Shown: positions 1 to 8,030 of the stretch, in pieces | Layout: each line of letters begins with the position of its first letter | Numbering within the stretch: position 1 is the first letter of the stretch | Source: Malikia sp041190985 | Lineage (GTDB): Bacteria > Pseudomonadota > Gammaproteobacteria > Burkholderiales > Burkholderiaceae_C | Assembly (NCBI GenBank): GCA_041190985.1 | Contig: JBEEPT010000216.1 | Coordinates: 1 to 22,316 of the forward strand | Length of the DNA: 22,316 bases | Direction: 5' to 3' | Position numbers and translations under genes: made by a program | The notes under the pieces: generated by a model | Seen by the model: the letters and a program-made list of their open reading frames with translations, nothing else | What the model was told of the DNA's origin: nothing | Databases searched by the model: none

Positions 1-1048
1 CGAGCTGGCCGGCGGTGTAGCGGCGGGCCATTTCGTCCAGTGCGATCGCCTTGATCTTGGGCGCCTGACCTTCGCAGCCGAATTCCAGGTAGCGCTGCTT
101 GCACACCGCCTTGGCGGCCTCGCGCGCCGGCTTGAGCCACTCGCGGGCGTCGAACTTGTCGGGGTTCTCGGCCAGGAACTTGCGCACCGCACCGGTCATC
201 GCCAGGCGGATGTCGGTGTCGATGTTGATCTTGCGCACGCCGTACTTGATCGCCTGCTGGATCTCCTCGACCGGAACGCCGTAGGTCTCCTTCATCTGGC
301 CGCCGTACTGGTTGATGATGGCGAGCAGCTCCTGCGGCACCGACGAGGAACCATGCATCACCAGGTGGGTGTTCGGGATGCGCTGGTTGATTTCCTTCAC
401 GCGGCTGATCGCCAGGATGTCGCCGGTGGGCTTGCGGCTGAACTTGTAGGCGCCGTGGCTGGTGCCGATCGCGATCGCGAGCGCGTCGAGCTGGGTCGCC
501 TTGACGAAGGCGGCGGCTTCCTCGGGGTCGGTCAGCATCTGGCTGTGGTCGAGCTTGCCGGCCGCGCCGATGCCGTCTTCCTCGCCGGCATCGCCGGTCT
601 CGAGGTTGCCCAGGCAGCCCAGCTCGCCCTCGACCGAGACGCCGACCTGGTGCGCCATCTCGACCACGCGGCGGGTCACGTCCACGTTGTAGTCGAACGA
701 GGCCGGGGTCTTGCCGTCCTCCAGCAGCGAGCCGTCCATCATCACCGAGCTGAAGCCCAGGTTGATCGCGCCCTGGCAGATCGCCGGGCTCTGGCCGTGG
801 TCCTGGTGCATCACGACCGGAATCTGCGGATAGGCTTCGCAGGCCGCCAGCACCAGGTGCTTGATGAAGCTCTCGCCCGCGTACTTGCGCGCGCCGGCGC
901 TGGCCTGCAGGATCACCGGGGCGCCGACTTCCTTGGCCGCCTCCATGACGGCCTGGACCTGCTCCAGATTGTTGACGTTGAAGGCCGGTATGCCGTAGCC
1001 GTTTTCGGCGGCATGGTCCAGCAGTTCGCGCATCGAGACGAGTGCCAT
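1..1048 (-). CDS. fba: Class II fructose-bisphosphate aldolase (3' end cut by window edge)
   Basis: This enzyme cleaves fructose 1,6-bisphosphate to glyceraldehyde 3-phosphate and dihydroxyacetone phosphate, and runs in reverse in gluconeogenesis or the Calvin cycle. It is cytoplasmic and zinc-dependent. The translation begins MALVSMRELLDHAAENGYG and shows the class II landmarks: VVMHQDHG with a metal-binding His, VSVEGELG, AIGTSHGAYK, VMHGSSSVP and KINIDTDIR. About 349 residues are visible, against a usual length near 354 for this subtype, so only a few C-terminal codons are missing. The ATG at 1048 is preceded by an AGGAAG ribosome-binding site. It lies downstream of pyk on the same strand, 177 bp away, with its own promoter candidate in the gap. 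Family assignment is firm. Confidence 0.96.
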   Translation of the reverse strand, partial: MALVSMRELLDHAAENGYGIPAFNVNNLEQVQAVMEAAKEVGAPVILQASAGARKYAGESFIKHLVLAACEAYPQIPVVMHQDHGQSPAICQGAINLGFSSVMMDGSLLEDGKTPASFDYNVDVTRRVVEMAHQVGVSVEGELGCLGNLETGDAGEEDGIGAAGKLDHSQMLTDPEEAAAFVKATQLDALAIAIGTSHGAYKFSRKPTGDILAISRVKEINQRIPNTHLVMHGSSSVPQELLAIINQYGGQMKETYGVPVEEIQQAIKYGVRKINIDTDIRLAMTGAVRKFLAENPDKFDAREWLKPAREAAKAVCKQRYLEFGCEGQAPKIKAIALDEMARRYTAGQL

Positions 1049-1126
1049 GGGATCTTCCTGTGGGTACTTAAGTTGGAGAAACGAGGCAGGCAGGCGCCTA
1101 GGATGCGCGGCCTGGCTATCGCCGGC

Positions 1127-1154
1127 ATTGTACCGAGGCGTAGGGAATGTCCAA
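1127..1154 (-). promoter_or_regulatory. Candidate sigma-70 promoter for fba
   Basis: On the minus strand TTGGAC (1154-1149) is followed after 16 bp by TACAAT (1132-1127), about 80 bp upstream of the aldolase start. The -10 box is good and the -35 box is weak (3 of 6). It would let fba be transcribed independently of pyk. Prediction from sequence only. Confidence 0.4.
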
Positions 1155-1225
1155 TGTCGCAACCAGCAAGGACGAAAGGCCCCGGCGCTGGCGCGGCGGA
1201 GCCCGGTCCTGCGGTGTCGCCTCAA

Positions 1226-2656
1226 TCAGCGCGCGCGGCAGATCTTGAGCATGTTGGTGCCGCCGGGCGTGCCGATGGGCTCGCCGCAGGTGATGGCGTA
1301 GACGTCGCCGCTCTGCATGATGCCGCGCTCCTTGAGGTGGTGCTCGGCCTGCAGCAGCGCGGTGTCGCGGTCGGCGCTGGTGTCCATCAGCAGCGGGCGC
1401 ACGTTGCGGTAGATCGCCATCCTGCGCTGCGTGGCGAGCTTGGCGGTCACCGCGTAGATCGGCATCGTGACCTTGTGGCGGCTCATCCAGAGCGCGGTCG
1501 AGCCCGACTCGGTCAGCGCGACGATGGCCTTGGCGCCCAGGTGGTGGGCGGTGAACAGCGCGCCCATCGCGATCGTGTGGTCGATGCGCTCGAAGGTCTT
1601 GCCGCTGAAGTCGGCCTCGAGCTCGTAGGCGTCGGCGGCCTCGGCGGCCTCGCAGATCTTGGCCATCTCCTGCACCGTCTGCAGCGGGTACTTGCCGGCG
1701 GCGGTCTCGGCGCTGAGCATGACGGCGTCGGTGCCGTCGAGCACGGCGTTGGCGACGTCGCTGACCTCGGCGCGCGTCGGCACCGGGTTGGTGATCATGC
1801 TCTCCATCATCTGGGTGGCGGTGATGACGACCTTGTCCATCTCGCGCGCCAGGCGGATCATGTGCTTTTGCAGCGCCGGCACCGCGGCGTTGCCGACCTC
1901 GACCGCCAGGTCGCCGCGCGCGACCATGATGCCGTCGGAGACGCGCAGGATGCTCTCGAGCTGCGGGATCGCCTCGGCGCGCTCGATCTTGGCGATCAGG
2001 CCGGGCTTGTGTCCGGGCGGCGCGGCGACCAGGCAGAGCTGGCGCGCCAGCTCCATGTCGGTCGCGTTCTTGGGGAAGCTGACCGCGACGTAGTCGGCCA
2101 GCAGGCCCATCGCGGTCTTGATGTCGTCCATGTCCTTGGCGGTCAGTGCCGGCGCGGTCAGGCCGCCGCCCTGCTTGTTGATGCCCTTGTTGTTGGACAG
2201 CTCGCCGCCGATCTTGACGACCGTGTGCACCGCCTCGCCGGCGACGCGCTCGACCTCGAGCACGATCAGGCCGTCGTTGAGCAGCAGGGTGTCGCCGGGG
2301 CGCACGTCGCGCGGCAGCTCCTTGTAGTCCAGGCCGACGCCGTCGAGGTCGCCGGGCTCGGTGCGCGCGGCGTCGAGCACGAAGGGCATGCCTTCCTCCA
2401 GCATGACCTTGCCCTCGGCGAACTTGCCGACGCGGATCTTGGGGCCTTGCAGGTCGGCCATGATCGCGACCTCGCGGCCGGCGCGGCGCGCGGCCTCGCG
2501 CACCAGCGTGGCGCGGTCGATGTGGTCCTGCGCCTTGCCGTGGGAGAAGTTCAGGCGCACGACGTTGACGCCGGCGCGGATCATCTGTTCGAGCAGGACG
2601 GGATCGCTGGAGGCGGGGCCCAGGGTGGCGACGATCTTGGTGGCGCGCTGAGGCAT
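1226..2656 (-). CDS. pyk: Pyruvate kinase
   Basis: This cytoplasmic glycolytic enzyme converts phosphoenolpyruvate and ADP to pyruvate and ATP. The 476-residue protein has the usual length and order of parts. The N-terminal barrel begins RATKIVATLGPASSD, followed by LNFSHG, the B domain around residues 70-170, the metal and substrate site IMVARGDLAVEVG, and TATQMMESM with the catalytic Thr region. The C-terminal regulatory domain contains MPIYAVT and ends ITCGEPIGTPGGTNMLKICRAR. DLAVEVG replaces the commoner DLGVEIG. The start at 2656 agrees with the conserved N-terminus; the upstream AGAAAGAAAA is only a weak ribosome-binding site. It lies upstream of fba on the same strand. Whether it is pykA or pykF type was not decided. 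Confidence 0.96.
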   Translation of the reverse strand: MPQRATKIVATLGPASSDPVLLEQMIRAGVNVVRLNFSHGKAQDHIDRATLVREAARRAGREVAIMADLQGPKIRVGKFAEGKVMLEEGMPFVLDAARTEPGDLDGVGLDYKELPRDVRPGDTLLLNDGLIVLEVERVAGEAVHTVVKIGGELSNNKGINKQGGGLTAPALTAKDMDDIKTAMGLLADYVAVSFPKNATDMELARQLCLVAAPPGHKPGLIAKIERAEAIPQLESILRVSDGIMVARGDLAVEVGNAAVPALQKHMIRLAREMDKVVITATQMMESMITNPVPTRAEVSDVANAVLDGTDAVMLSAETAAGKYPLQTVQEMAKICEAAEAADAYELEADFSGKTFERIDHTIAMGALFTAHHLGAKAIVALTESGSTALWMSRHKVTMPIYAVTAKLATQRRMAIYRNVRPLLMDTSADRDTALLQAEHHLKERGIMQSGDVYAITCGEPIGTPGGTNMLKICRAR

Positions 2657-2699
2657 GATTTTCTTTCTGCGAAACGTCTGGGGTGCAGGCGTGTGACAT

Positions 2700-2714
2700 C
2701 GCGGTCTGACCGCG
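2700..2714. promoter_or_regulatory. Perfect 15-bp palindrome upstream of pyk
   Basis: CGCGGTCTGACCGCG has 7-bp arms around one central base and lies about 44 bp upstream of the pyk start. Its spacing suits a dimeric repressor or activator operator near the pyk promoter better than a terminator, because it has a one-base centre and no T-tract. The regulator is unknown. The rest of the 171-bp gap to the epimerase gene shows nothing convincing. Confidence 0.3.
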
Positions 2715-2827
2715 CAGGCATTATCCGGGAGGAAAACGACGGGCCGGTAACGAAGCAGGTACGACCGGAAACCGCCCTGTCATGCGGGATGCCCGTCCCC
2801 GGCCGCGCCACCGGCCCCGGCGGCGGA

Positions 2828-3835
2828 TCACTGGCCGTAGTAGCCGCGGTACCAGGCGACGAAGCGCTCGACGCCGTCCTTCAGCGGGGTCGCGGGCTGG
2901 AAGCCAACCCAGTCGCGCAGCGCGCTGGTGTCGGCATAGGTGGCCTCGACGTCGCCGGGCTGGGCCGGCAGCATGCGCTTGTCGGCCTCGCGGCCCACGG
3001 CCTGCTCGATGGTCGAGACGAAGTCCATCAGCTGCACCGGATCCGAGTTGCCGATGTTGAACACGCGGTAGGGCGCGAAGCTGGTCGAGCAGCGCGGGTC
3101 CTCGCGGTCGAAGCCGGCGTCGGGCGTGGCCGGCTTGTCGAGCACGCGCAGGGTCGATTCCACGATGTCGCCGACATAGGTGAAGTCGCGCATCTGGCGG
3201 CCGTAGTTGTAGATGTCTATGCCCTGGCCTTCCGAGATCGCCTTGACGAATTTGAACGGCGCCATGTCGGGCCGGCCCCAGGGGCCGTAGACGGTGAAGA
3301 AGCGCAGGCCGCTGGTCGGGATGCCGTACAGGTGGCTGTAGGTATGCGCCATCAACTCGTTGGCCTTCTTGGTCGCGGCGTAGAGGCTGACCGGATGGTC
3401 GACCGGGTGGTCCTCGCTGAATGGCAGCTTCGCATTCGCGCCGTAGACGCTGGAGCTGCTGGCGTAGGCCAGGTGCTCGACCTGCCAGTGCCGGCACAGC
3501 TCGAGCACGTTCAGGAATGCCACCAGGTTGGCCTGCGCGTAGGTGTGGGGGTGGTCGATCGAGTAGCGCACGCCCGGCTGCGCCGCCAGGTGCAGCACGC
3601 GCTGCGGCTTCCAGTCGCCTAAAGCGTCCTGGACCGAGGCCAGGTCGGCGAGGTCGGCCTCGACGAAGCGGAAGTTCGCGTGACCCGTGAGCTGCGCCAG
3701 GCGGTCGCGCTTGAGCTGGACGTCGTAGTAAGGCGTCAGGTTGTCGATGCCGACGACCTCGTCGCCGCGCTGCAGCAGGCGCAGCGCCGCGTGCATGCCG
3801 ATGAAACCGGCGCAGCCGGTGAGCAGTATCTTCAT
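2828..3835 (-). CDS. NAD-dependent epimerase, UDP-glucuronate 4-epimerase-like (CapI/LpsL type)
   Basis: Extended short-chain dehydrogenase fold, 335 residues, cytoplasmic. Visible motifs are the NAD-binding GCAGFIG (residues 7-13), acidic residues at DN (31-32), SSSVYG (127-132) and the catalytic pair Y152/K156 in SLYAATK. The stretch LRFFTVYGPWGRPDMAPF is characteristic of enzymes interconverting UDP-glucuronate and UDP-galacturonate. The start at 3835 is chosen because MKILLTG is the family N-terminus and a GAGGA ribosome-binding site lies just upstream; a longer in-frame start at 3895 would add 20 unconserved residues. It is the last gene of the minus-strand glycosylation cluster. Paired with ugd in that cluster, a UDP-GlcA to UDP-GalA step is the best inference, though UDP-Glc/Gal epimerisation is not excluded. 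Confidence 0.88.
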   Translation of the reverse strand: MKILLTGCAGFIGMHAALRLLQRGDEVVGIDNLTPYYDVQLKRDRLAQLTGHANFRFVEADLADLASVQDALGDWKPQRVLHLAAQPGVRYSIDHPHTYAQANLVAFLNVLELCRHWQVEHLAYASSSSVYGANAKLPFSEDHPVDHPVSLYAATKKANELMAHTYSHLYGIPTSGLRFFTVYGPWGRPDMAPFKFVKAISEGQGIDIYNYGRQMRDFTYVGDIVESTLRVLDKPATPDAGFDREDPRCSTSFAPYRVFNIGNSDPVQLMDFVSTIEQAVGREADKRMLPAQPGDVEATYADTSALRDWVGFQPATPLKDGVERFVAWYRGYYGQ

Positions 3836-3864
3836 GGAAAGTCCTCGTTCATGCCGTTCGCCGT

Positions 3865-3888
3865 CCCGCGCCGGCTTGCCGGCGCGGG
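3865..3888. repeat. 11-bp perfect inverted repeat between GT39 and epimerase genes
   Basis: CCCGCGCCGGC and GCCGGCGCGGG flank a TT centre in the 56-bp gap between the second GT39 gene and the epimerase gene. In the mRNA it would form a very stable hairpin. No T-tract follows it on the minus strand, so it is not a typical intrinsic terminator. It may act as an intercistronic stabiliser or partial attenuator. Confidence 0.6.
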
Positions 3889-3891
3889 GGC

Positions 3892-5445
3892 TCACTGCTG
3901 CCGGGCGGGCACGGAATCCGTCGCCGCGCCACGCTGCAGCAGCCAGGCGTGCAGCTGCACGCGGCCGGATTCGGCCTGGGCCAGCGGCTCGGCGCGCGGA
4001 TAGAGCGCGCGCAGCGCGGCGTCGGGCTCATCGTAGCCGAGATAGACCGCCTGCGGCGGCGCCGCATCGGGTCGCAGGGCCTGCTTCCAGTCGAAATGGT
4101 GGCGGACCTCGCCGGTCGGGCTCCAGGAGCGCAGCTGCGGCTGTAGCGCGCGCAGTTCGTAGGCGGTCTGGACCAGCAGGGTGCGGTCCTCTATCACCCA
4201 GACCAGGTCCGCGTGGGGCGCCAGCTTCGGCTGCAACGCGCCCAGGGCCTCGTGCCAGCCGCGCATGCGGCCCCAGATGTCCCAGGCCGGCTTGCCGGCC
4301 GCCGCGGGCACGCCGACCCAGCGTCGCAGGTCGCCGCCGAGCGCGATCGCCGCCGACAGCGCGAGGCCGGCCAGCGTCCAGGCGGCGATGGCCCGGCCCG
4401 ATACCCGGCGGCGCGCCGCCAGCCAGGCGACGCCCAGGCAGACGCCGTGCAGCGCCGGCAGCGCCCAGTTGACCTGGGCCTTGGAGCCGAACGCCTGCAG
4501 CAGGCCGAGCGCGAGCAGCGGCCAGGCATAGGCCCAGGCATAGCCCAGTGCCGGCCACAGGAGCGGGGCGGCGCTGGCTTCGGCAGCGTCCGGTTCCTGT
4601 TGGCGGCGTCTCCAGGCCAGCACCAGTACGGCCAGCGCAGCCGGACCCGCCAGCAGCAGCTGGCCGAGGCCGAACTCCAGCGCCGAGCCGAGCTTGTAGC
4701 CCAGGCCGGCGCTGCGGGCCGCTGCCGATGCGGCACCACCGTGCACCGTGATGTCCAGCGTGTGGTGCAGCGTGGGCCAGCCGTTGGCGACGTTCCACAG
4801 CAGGTGCGGCGCGACCACCAGCGCCGCCACCGCGGCGGCCAGCGCCAGGCCCGCGAGCAGGCGGGCCCGCCGCCGCGCCGGGCAGCGCCACAGCAGCCAG
4901 AGCGCCGACAGGCTCAGGGCGCCCGCGGTGTACTTGGACAGCACGGCCAGTCCCAGCGCCAGGCCGGTCAGGGCCCACCAGCGCCAGGCGGCGGCCCCTT
5001 CGGCATGGGCGGCGCGCCAGGCGCCCAGCATGACGAGGGCCCAGAACAGCATCAGCACCGAGTCGGTCGTGACGCTCAGGCCTAGCAATCCCGATGCGGT
5101 GCTGGCCGCGAGCAGGGCCGCGGCGATGACGCCAGCGCGCTCGCTGCCCATGACGGCGCCCAGGCGCCAGAGCACGGCCGAGGCCAGCAGCCAGCAGACC
5201 ACGGCGAGCGCCTTGACCCCGAGCAGGCCGTCGCCGAACAGGCCGGTCGACAGCCGGATCAGCCCGACCAGCAGCGGCGGCTTGGAGAAATAGCCCCAGG
5301 CTAGCGCCTGCGACCAGTACCAGTACTGGGCCTCGTCGACATGCAGGCCGGCGCCGCTGTGCTGCACCTGCCAGAGTCGCCAGGCCAGCAGCAGGGCCAG
5401 CGCGAGCGGAACGGCCAGCGCGGGCCGGATCTTGCAACTCGTCAT
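3892..5445 (-). CDS. GT39 (ArnT/PMT-like) membrane glycosyltransferase, second copy
   Basis: Polytopic inner-membrane protein of 517 residues. The first periplasmic loop carries HVDEAQYWYWSQ, with the acidic pair D37/E38 expected of GT-C/GT39 enzymes, followed by GYFSKPPLL. Many hydrophobic segments follow up to about residue 370, including QVNWALPAL, and the C-terminus is soluble. Enzymes of this family take a sugar from a polyprenyl-phosphate carrier and transfer it to a periplasmic acceptor such as lipid A, LPS core or protein. Its ATG overlaps the stop of the preceding GT39 gene (ATGA), indicating translational coupling. The two GT39 proteins differ clearly in sequence, so they probably have different acceptors or linkages. 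Donor and acceptor cannot be read from sequence. Confidence 0.85.
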   Translation of the reverse strand: MTSCKIRPALAVPLALALLLAWRLWQVQHSGAGLHVDEAQYWYWSQALAWGYFSKPPLLVGLIRLSTGLFGDGLLGVKALAVVCWLLASAVLWRLGAVMGSERAGVIAAALLAASTASGLLGLSVTTDSVLMLFWALVMLGAWRAAHAEGAAAWRWWALTGLALGLAVLSKYTAGALSLSALWLLWRCPARRRARLLAGLALAAAVAALVVAPHLLWNVANGWPTLHHTLDITVHGGAASAAARSAGLGYKLGSALEFGLGQLLLAGPAALAVLVLAWRRRQQEPDAAEASAAPLLWPALGYAWAYAWPLLALGLLQAFGSKAQVNWALPALHGVCLGVAWLAARRRVSGRAIAAWTLAGLALSAAIALGGDLRRWVGVPAAAGKPAWDIWGRMRGWHEALGALQPKLAPHADLVWVIEDRTLLVQTAYELRALQPQLRSWSPTGEVRHHFDWKQALRPDAAPPQAVYLGYDEPDAALRALYPRAEPLAQAESGRVQLHAWLLQRGAATDSVPARQQ

Positions 5446-6992
5446 GGCCGCGGCTCCGCCAGCCGGCGCACGATCAGCAGGCCGCGCTGCTCGAACGCAA
5501 TCTCGTGCGGATAGGGAAATTCGTCCAGCTGGTGCAGCTTGAGCAGCGCCAGCTCGCCCGTGGCCGGATCGCGCTGCACGGCCGGGATGCCGCGGTAGTA
5601 GGCGAAGCTGGGCTGGTGCATGCGCCACTGGACCACGGTTTCGCTGCGAGCGCGTGCCCAGGTACCGGCGGCCTTGAACGGCCCCTGCAAGGTGTCGGAC
5701 AGCCAGGGAATCACGGCGCCGACCCACAGCAGCGCGACCGCGAGCACGGCGGCGCCGTAGCGCTGGCCGAAGCCGAAGCGGCGCAGCAGCAGCGCGGCGC
5801 CGGCCGCCAGCGCGGCCAGGATGGCGCCGTAGCGCAGGACCGTGGCGTCGGGCGCACTCTCGAACAGGCCGCGCACCCAGGTGTCGTTCACCTTGGGCGC
5901 GAGCGCTGGCAGCAGGGCGGGCAGCGCGGCGGCCAGCGCGAGCTGCGCCGCCAGCACCAGCCACAGCGCGGTGCGGCCGGCGCGGCCGAGCTCGCCGAGC
6001 TGGCGCGCCATCAGCAGCGCGAGCGGCGCGACGCCGTAGAGCATGTAGTGCGGCAGCTTGGTGCCCGAGGCCGAGAACAGCGCGAACACGAAGCCGGCCC
6101 ACAGCAGCAGGAAGCGCGCCAGTGGATCGCGCCACAGGCCACGGGCGCGTGCCAGCACGACGACCAGCAGCGGCGACCAAGGCAGCAGCAGCAGCGGCAG
6201 CACGACCAGGTAGTAGAGGAAGCCGCCGCCATGGCCCTCGAGCGTGCCGGTGAAGCGCTCGACGTTGTGGCGCAGGAAGAAGCCTTCGACGAAGGCCATG
6301 CCGTGGCGGTGCAACGCGTAGAGGTACCAGGGCAGCGCGATCGCCAGCGCGATCAGCCAGCCCAGCGGCGCCCAGGCCGCGCGCAGCGCGGTGCGGCCGC
6401 GGTCGCTGCACAGCGACCACAGCACGAGCGCGCCGCCGGGCACGACCACGGCCACCGGTCCCTTGGCCAGCAGGCCCAGTCCGCACCAGAAATAGGCCCA
6501 GTGCAGGCTGCGGCGTTCGCCGTTCTCGGCGAAGCGCCAGAGCGAGAGCCCGGTGGCGATCAGCAGCGCATTGAGCAGGCCGTCGGCGGTCGAGGCGCGG
6601 CCGATCGCGAGCAGGCCCAGGCAGCTGCCCAGCACCAGCACGGCCAGCGCGCCGGTGGTCTCGCCCCAGCGGCGCGCGGCGAAGCGGCCGGTGGCCACCG
6701 TCGCCGCCAGCACGCACAGCGCCGAGGGCAGGCGGGAGCCCCATTCGTTGACGCCCAGCAGCGCCATCGACAGCGCCTGCAGCCAGTAGACCAGGATGGG
6801 CTTGTCGAAGCGGTCGGTGCCGTTGAGCGTGGTGTGGCCCCAGTCGCCCGAGGCCAGCATCTCGCGCGTGGCCTCGGAAAAGGCGCCCTCGTCGACGTCG
6901 AACAGCGGCGCCGCGCCGAGCCGCAGCAGGTAGAGCAGCGCGACCGCCAGCACGGCGGCGTGGAAGCCCCGGCGCGACTCAGATGGCCGCAT
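5442..6992 (-). CDS. GT39 ArnT-like membrane glycosyltransferase, first copy
   Basis: Inner-membrane glycosyltransferase of 516 residues from the chosen start. After the first membrane helix the loop contains FDVDEGAFSEATREML (D34/E35), then LNGTDRFDKPILVYW, which is the ArnT-type periplasmic loop. About a dozen hydrophobic segments follow, and a soluble tail ends LLIVRRLAEPRP. ArnT-family enzymes transfer a sugar from undecaprenyl phosphate to lipid A or a related periplasmic acceptor. Starts at 7037, 7010 and 6992 are possible. 6992 is preferred because it overlaps the upstream glycosyltransferase stop by only 14 bp and has a GGCGAGAG purine run upstream. It should not be called arnT, since no aminoarabinose synthesis genes are present nearby. 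Confidence 0.87.
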   Translation of the reverse strand: MRPSESRRGFHAAVLAVALLYLLRLGAAPLFDVDEGAFSEATREMLASGDWGHTTLNGTDRFDKPILVYWLQALSMALLGVNEWGSRLPSALCVLAATVATGRFAARRWGETTGALAVLVLGSCLGLLAIGRASTADGLLNALLIATGLSLWRFAENGERRSLHWAYFWCGLGLLAKGPVAVVVPGGALVLWSLCSDRGRTALRAAWAPLGWLIALAIALPWYLYALHRHGMAFVEGFFLRHNVERFTGTLEGHGGGFLYYLVVLPLLLLPWSPLLVVVLARARGLWRDPLARFLLLWAGFVFALFSASGTKLPHYMLYGVAPLALLMARQLGELGRAGRTALWLVLAAQLALAAALPALLPALAPKVNDTWVRGLFESAPDATVLRYGAILAALAAGAALLLRRFGFGQRYGAAVLAVALLWVGAVIPWLSDTLQGPFKAAGTWARARSETVVQWRMHQPSFAYYRGIPAVQRDPATGELALLKLHQLDEFPYPHEIAFEQRGLLIVRRLAEPRP

Positions 6993-8007
6993 CGACGTTG
7001 CTCTCGCCATACCAGCCTTCCCGGGCCGTGCGCGCATCCGGCTGCTTCAGGTGGTAGGAGCGGGCACCGCTCTGGTCGAAGTAGCTGCGCATCAGGATCT
7101 CGGCCAGCACGCCGGTGGTCAGCATCTGGACACCGGCCAACACCGAGAAGAAGCCCAGCCAGAGCAGCGGGCGGCCGCCGACGTCCTCGCCGAGCAGCTT
7201 GAGCACGCCGAGGTAGGCCAGCATCAGGCCACCGAGCGCCGACAGGACCAGGCCGAAGCCGCCGAAGAAATGGCCTGGGCGCGTGCCGAAGCGCAGGAAG
7301 TAGTGCATCGAGAGCAGGTCGACGATGACGCGGAAGGTGCGCGAGATGCCGTACTTGGACTCGCCCATGCGGCGCGCGTGATGCCGCACCGGTTCCTCGG
7401 CCATGCGGTCGGGCGAGGTCACGGTCGCGAGCCAGGCCGGGATGAAGCGGTGCATCTCGCCGTACAGGCGCACCTGGCGCAGCACGTCGCCGCGGAAGGC
7501 CTTGAGGCTGCAGCCAAGGTCCTTGAACTCCAGGCCCGAGACCTTGCGGATCAGGCGGTTGGCGATCATCGAGGGCAGCTTGCGCAGCAGGAAGCCGTCC
7601 TGGCGCTTCTGGCGCCAGCCCGCGACCATGTCGAGGTCTTCGGTCAGCAGGCGCGAGACCAGCTTGGGGATGTCGCGCGGGTCGTTCTGCAGGTCGCCGT
7701 CCATGGTCACGATCACGTCGCCGCGTGCCGCGTCGATGCCGGCCTGCATGGCGGCGGTCTGACGGAAGTTGCGGCGCAGCTCGACGACGTGGATATGGTC
7801 GCCGAGCTCGGCGGCGCGCCGGCGCAGCTCGCGCGGGGTGCCGTCGGTGCTGCCGTCGTCGACCACGATCAGCTCCCAGGGATGGGGGTAGTCCTGCAGC
7901 GCGTCCTGCACCGCGTCGACCTGCAGGCGCGCGTTGTCCTTCTCGTTGTACATGGGCACCACCACCGACAGGTGGTGCGGGGGCAGGGGGAAAGCCGTTT
8001 CAGACAT
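6979..8007 (-). CDS. Family 2 glycosyltransferase, polyprenyl-phosphate sugar synthase (ArnC/DPM1/RgtE type)
   Basis: Protein of 342 residues that loads a sugar from a nucleotide donor onto polyprenyl phosphate on the cytoplasmic side of the inner membrane. The GT-A domain shows LSVVVPMYNE (13-22), VVDDGSTDGT (48-57) and the DxD-like MDGDLQNDP (102-110). Two C-terminal hydrophobic segments (about 235-265 and 275-300) are typical of ArnC and DPM1 relatives. It sits directly before two GT39 transferases, the usual arrangement for making and using a lipid-linked monosaccharide. The 3' end overlaps the next gene. The sugar is inferred to be a uronic acid or derivative from ugd and the epimerase in the same cluster, not from this protein itself. 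Confidence 0.88.
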   Translation of the reverse strand: MSETAFPLPPHHLSVVVPMYNEKDNARLQVDAVQDALQDYPHPWELIVVDDGSTDGTPRELRRRAAELGDHIHVVELRRNFRQTAAMQAGIDAARGDVIVTMDGDLQNDPRDIPKLVSRLLTEDLDMVAGWRQKRQDGFLLRKLPSMIANRLIRKVSGLEFKDLGCSLKAFRGDVLRQVRLYGEMHRFIPAWLATVTSPDRMAEEPVRHHARRMGESKYGISRTFRVIVDLLSMHYFLRFGTRPGHFFGGFGLVLSALGGLMLAYLGVLKLLGEDVGGRPLLWLGFFSVLAGVQMLTTGVLAEILMRSYFDQSGARSYHLKQPDARTAREGWYGESNVDAAI

Positions 8008-8030
8008 GGTTCTAGAGCGATAGTTTGGTG

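Noticed and set aside
1175..1203. An intrinsic terminator after pyk
   Set aside because: On the minus strand GGCTCCG and CGGGGCC can pair, with one G-U pair, but the loop is large and only three T residues follow.
353..3622. A 1089-codon open frame on the plus strand
   Set aside because: It runs antisense through fba, pyk and the epimerase gene, is full of Arg/Ala/Gly/Asp/His-rich low-complexity sequence, and matches no domain I recognise. It is a high-GC codon-bias artefact.
3892..6744. A single 950-residue protein covering both GT39 genes
   Set aside because: Its first half is an out-of-frame reading of the upstream GT39 gene; only the part from the ATG at 5445 looks like a real protein, with the conserved GT39 N-terminus.
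5442..8007. A standard arnC-arnT aminoarabinose operon
   Set aside because: The GT2 and GT39 proteins are of that type, but no arnA, arnB, arnD or arnE/F genes are present and a uronate epimerase is. The gene symbols were therefore not assigned.
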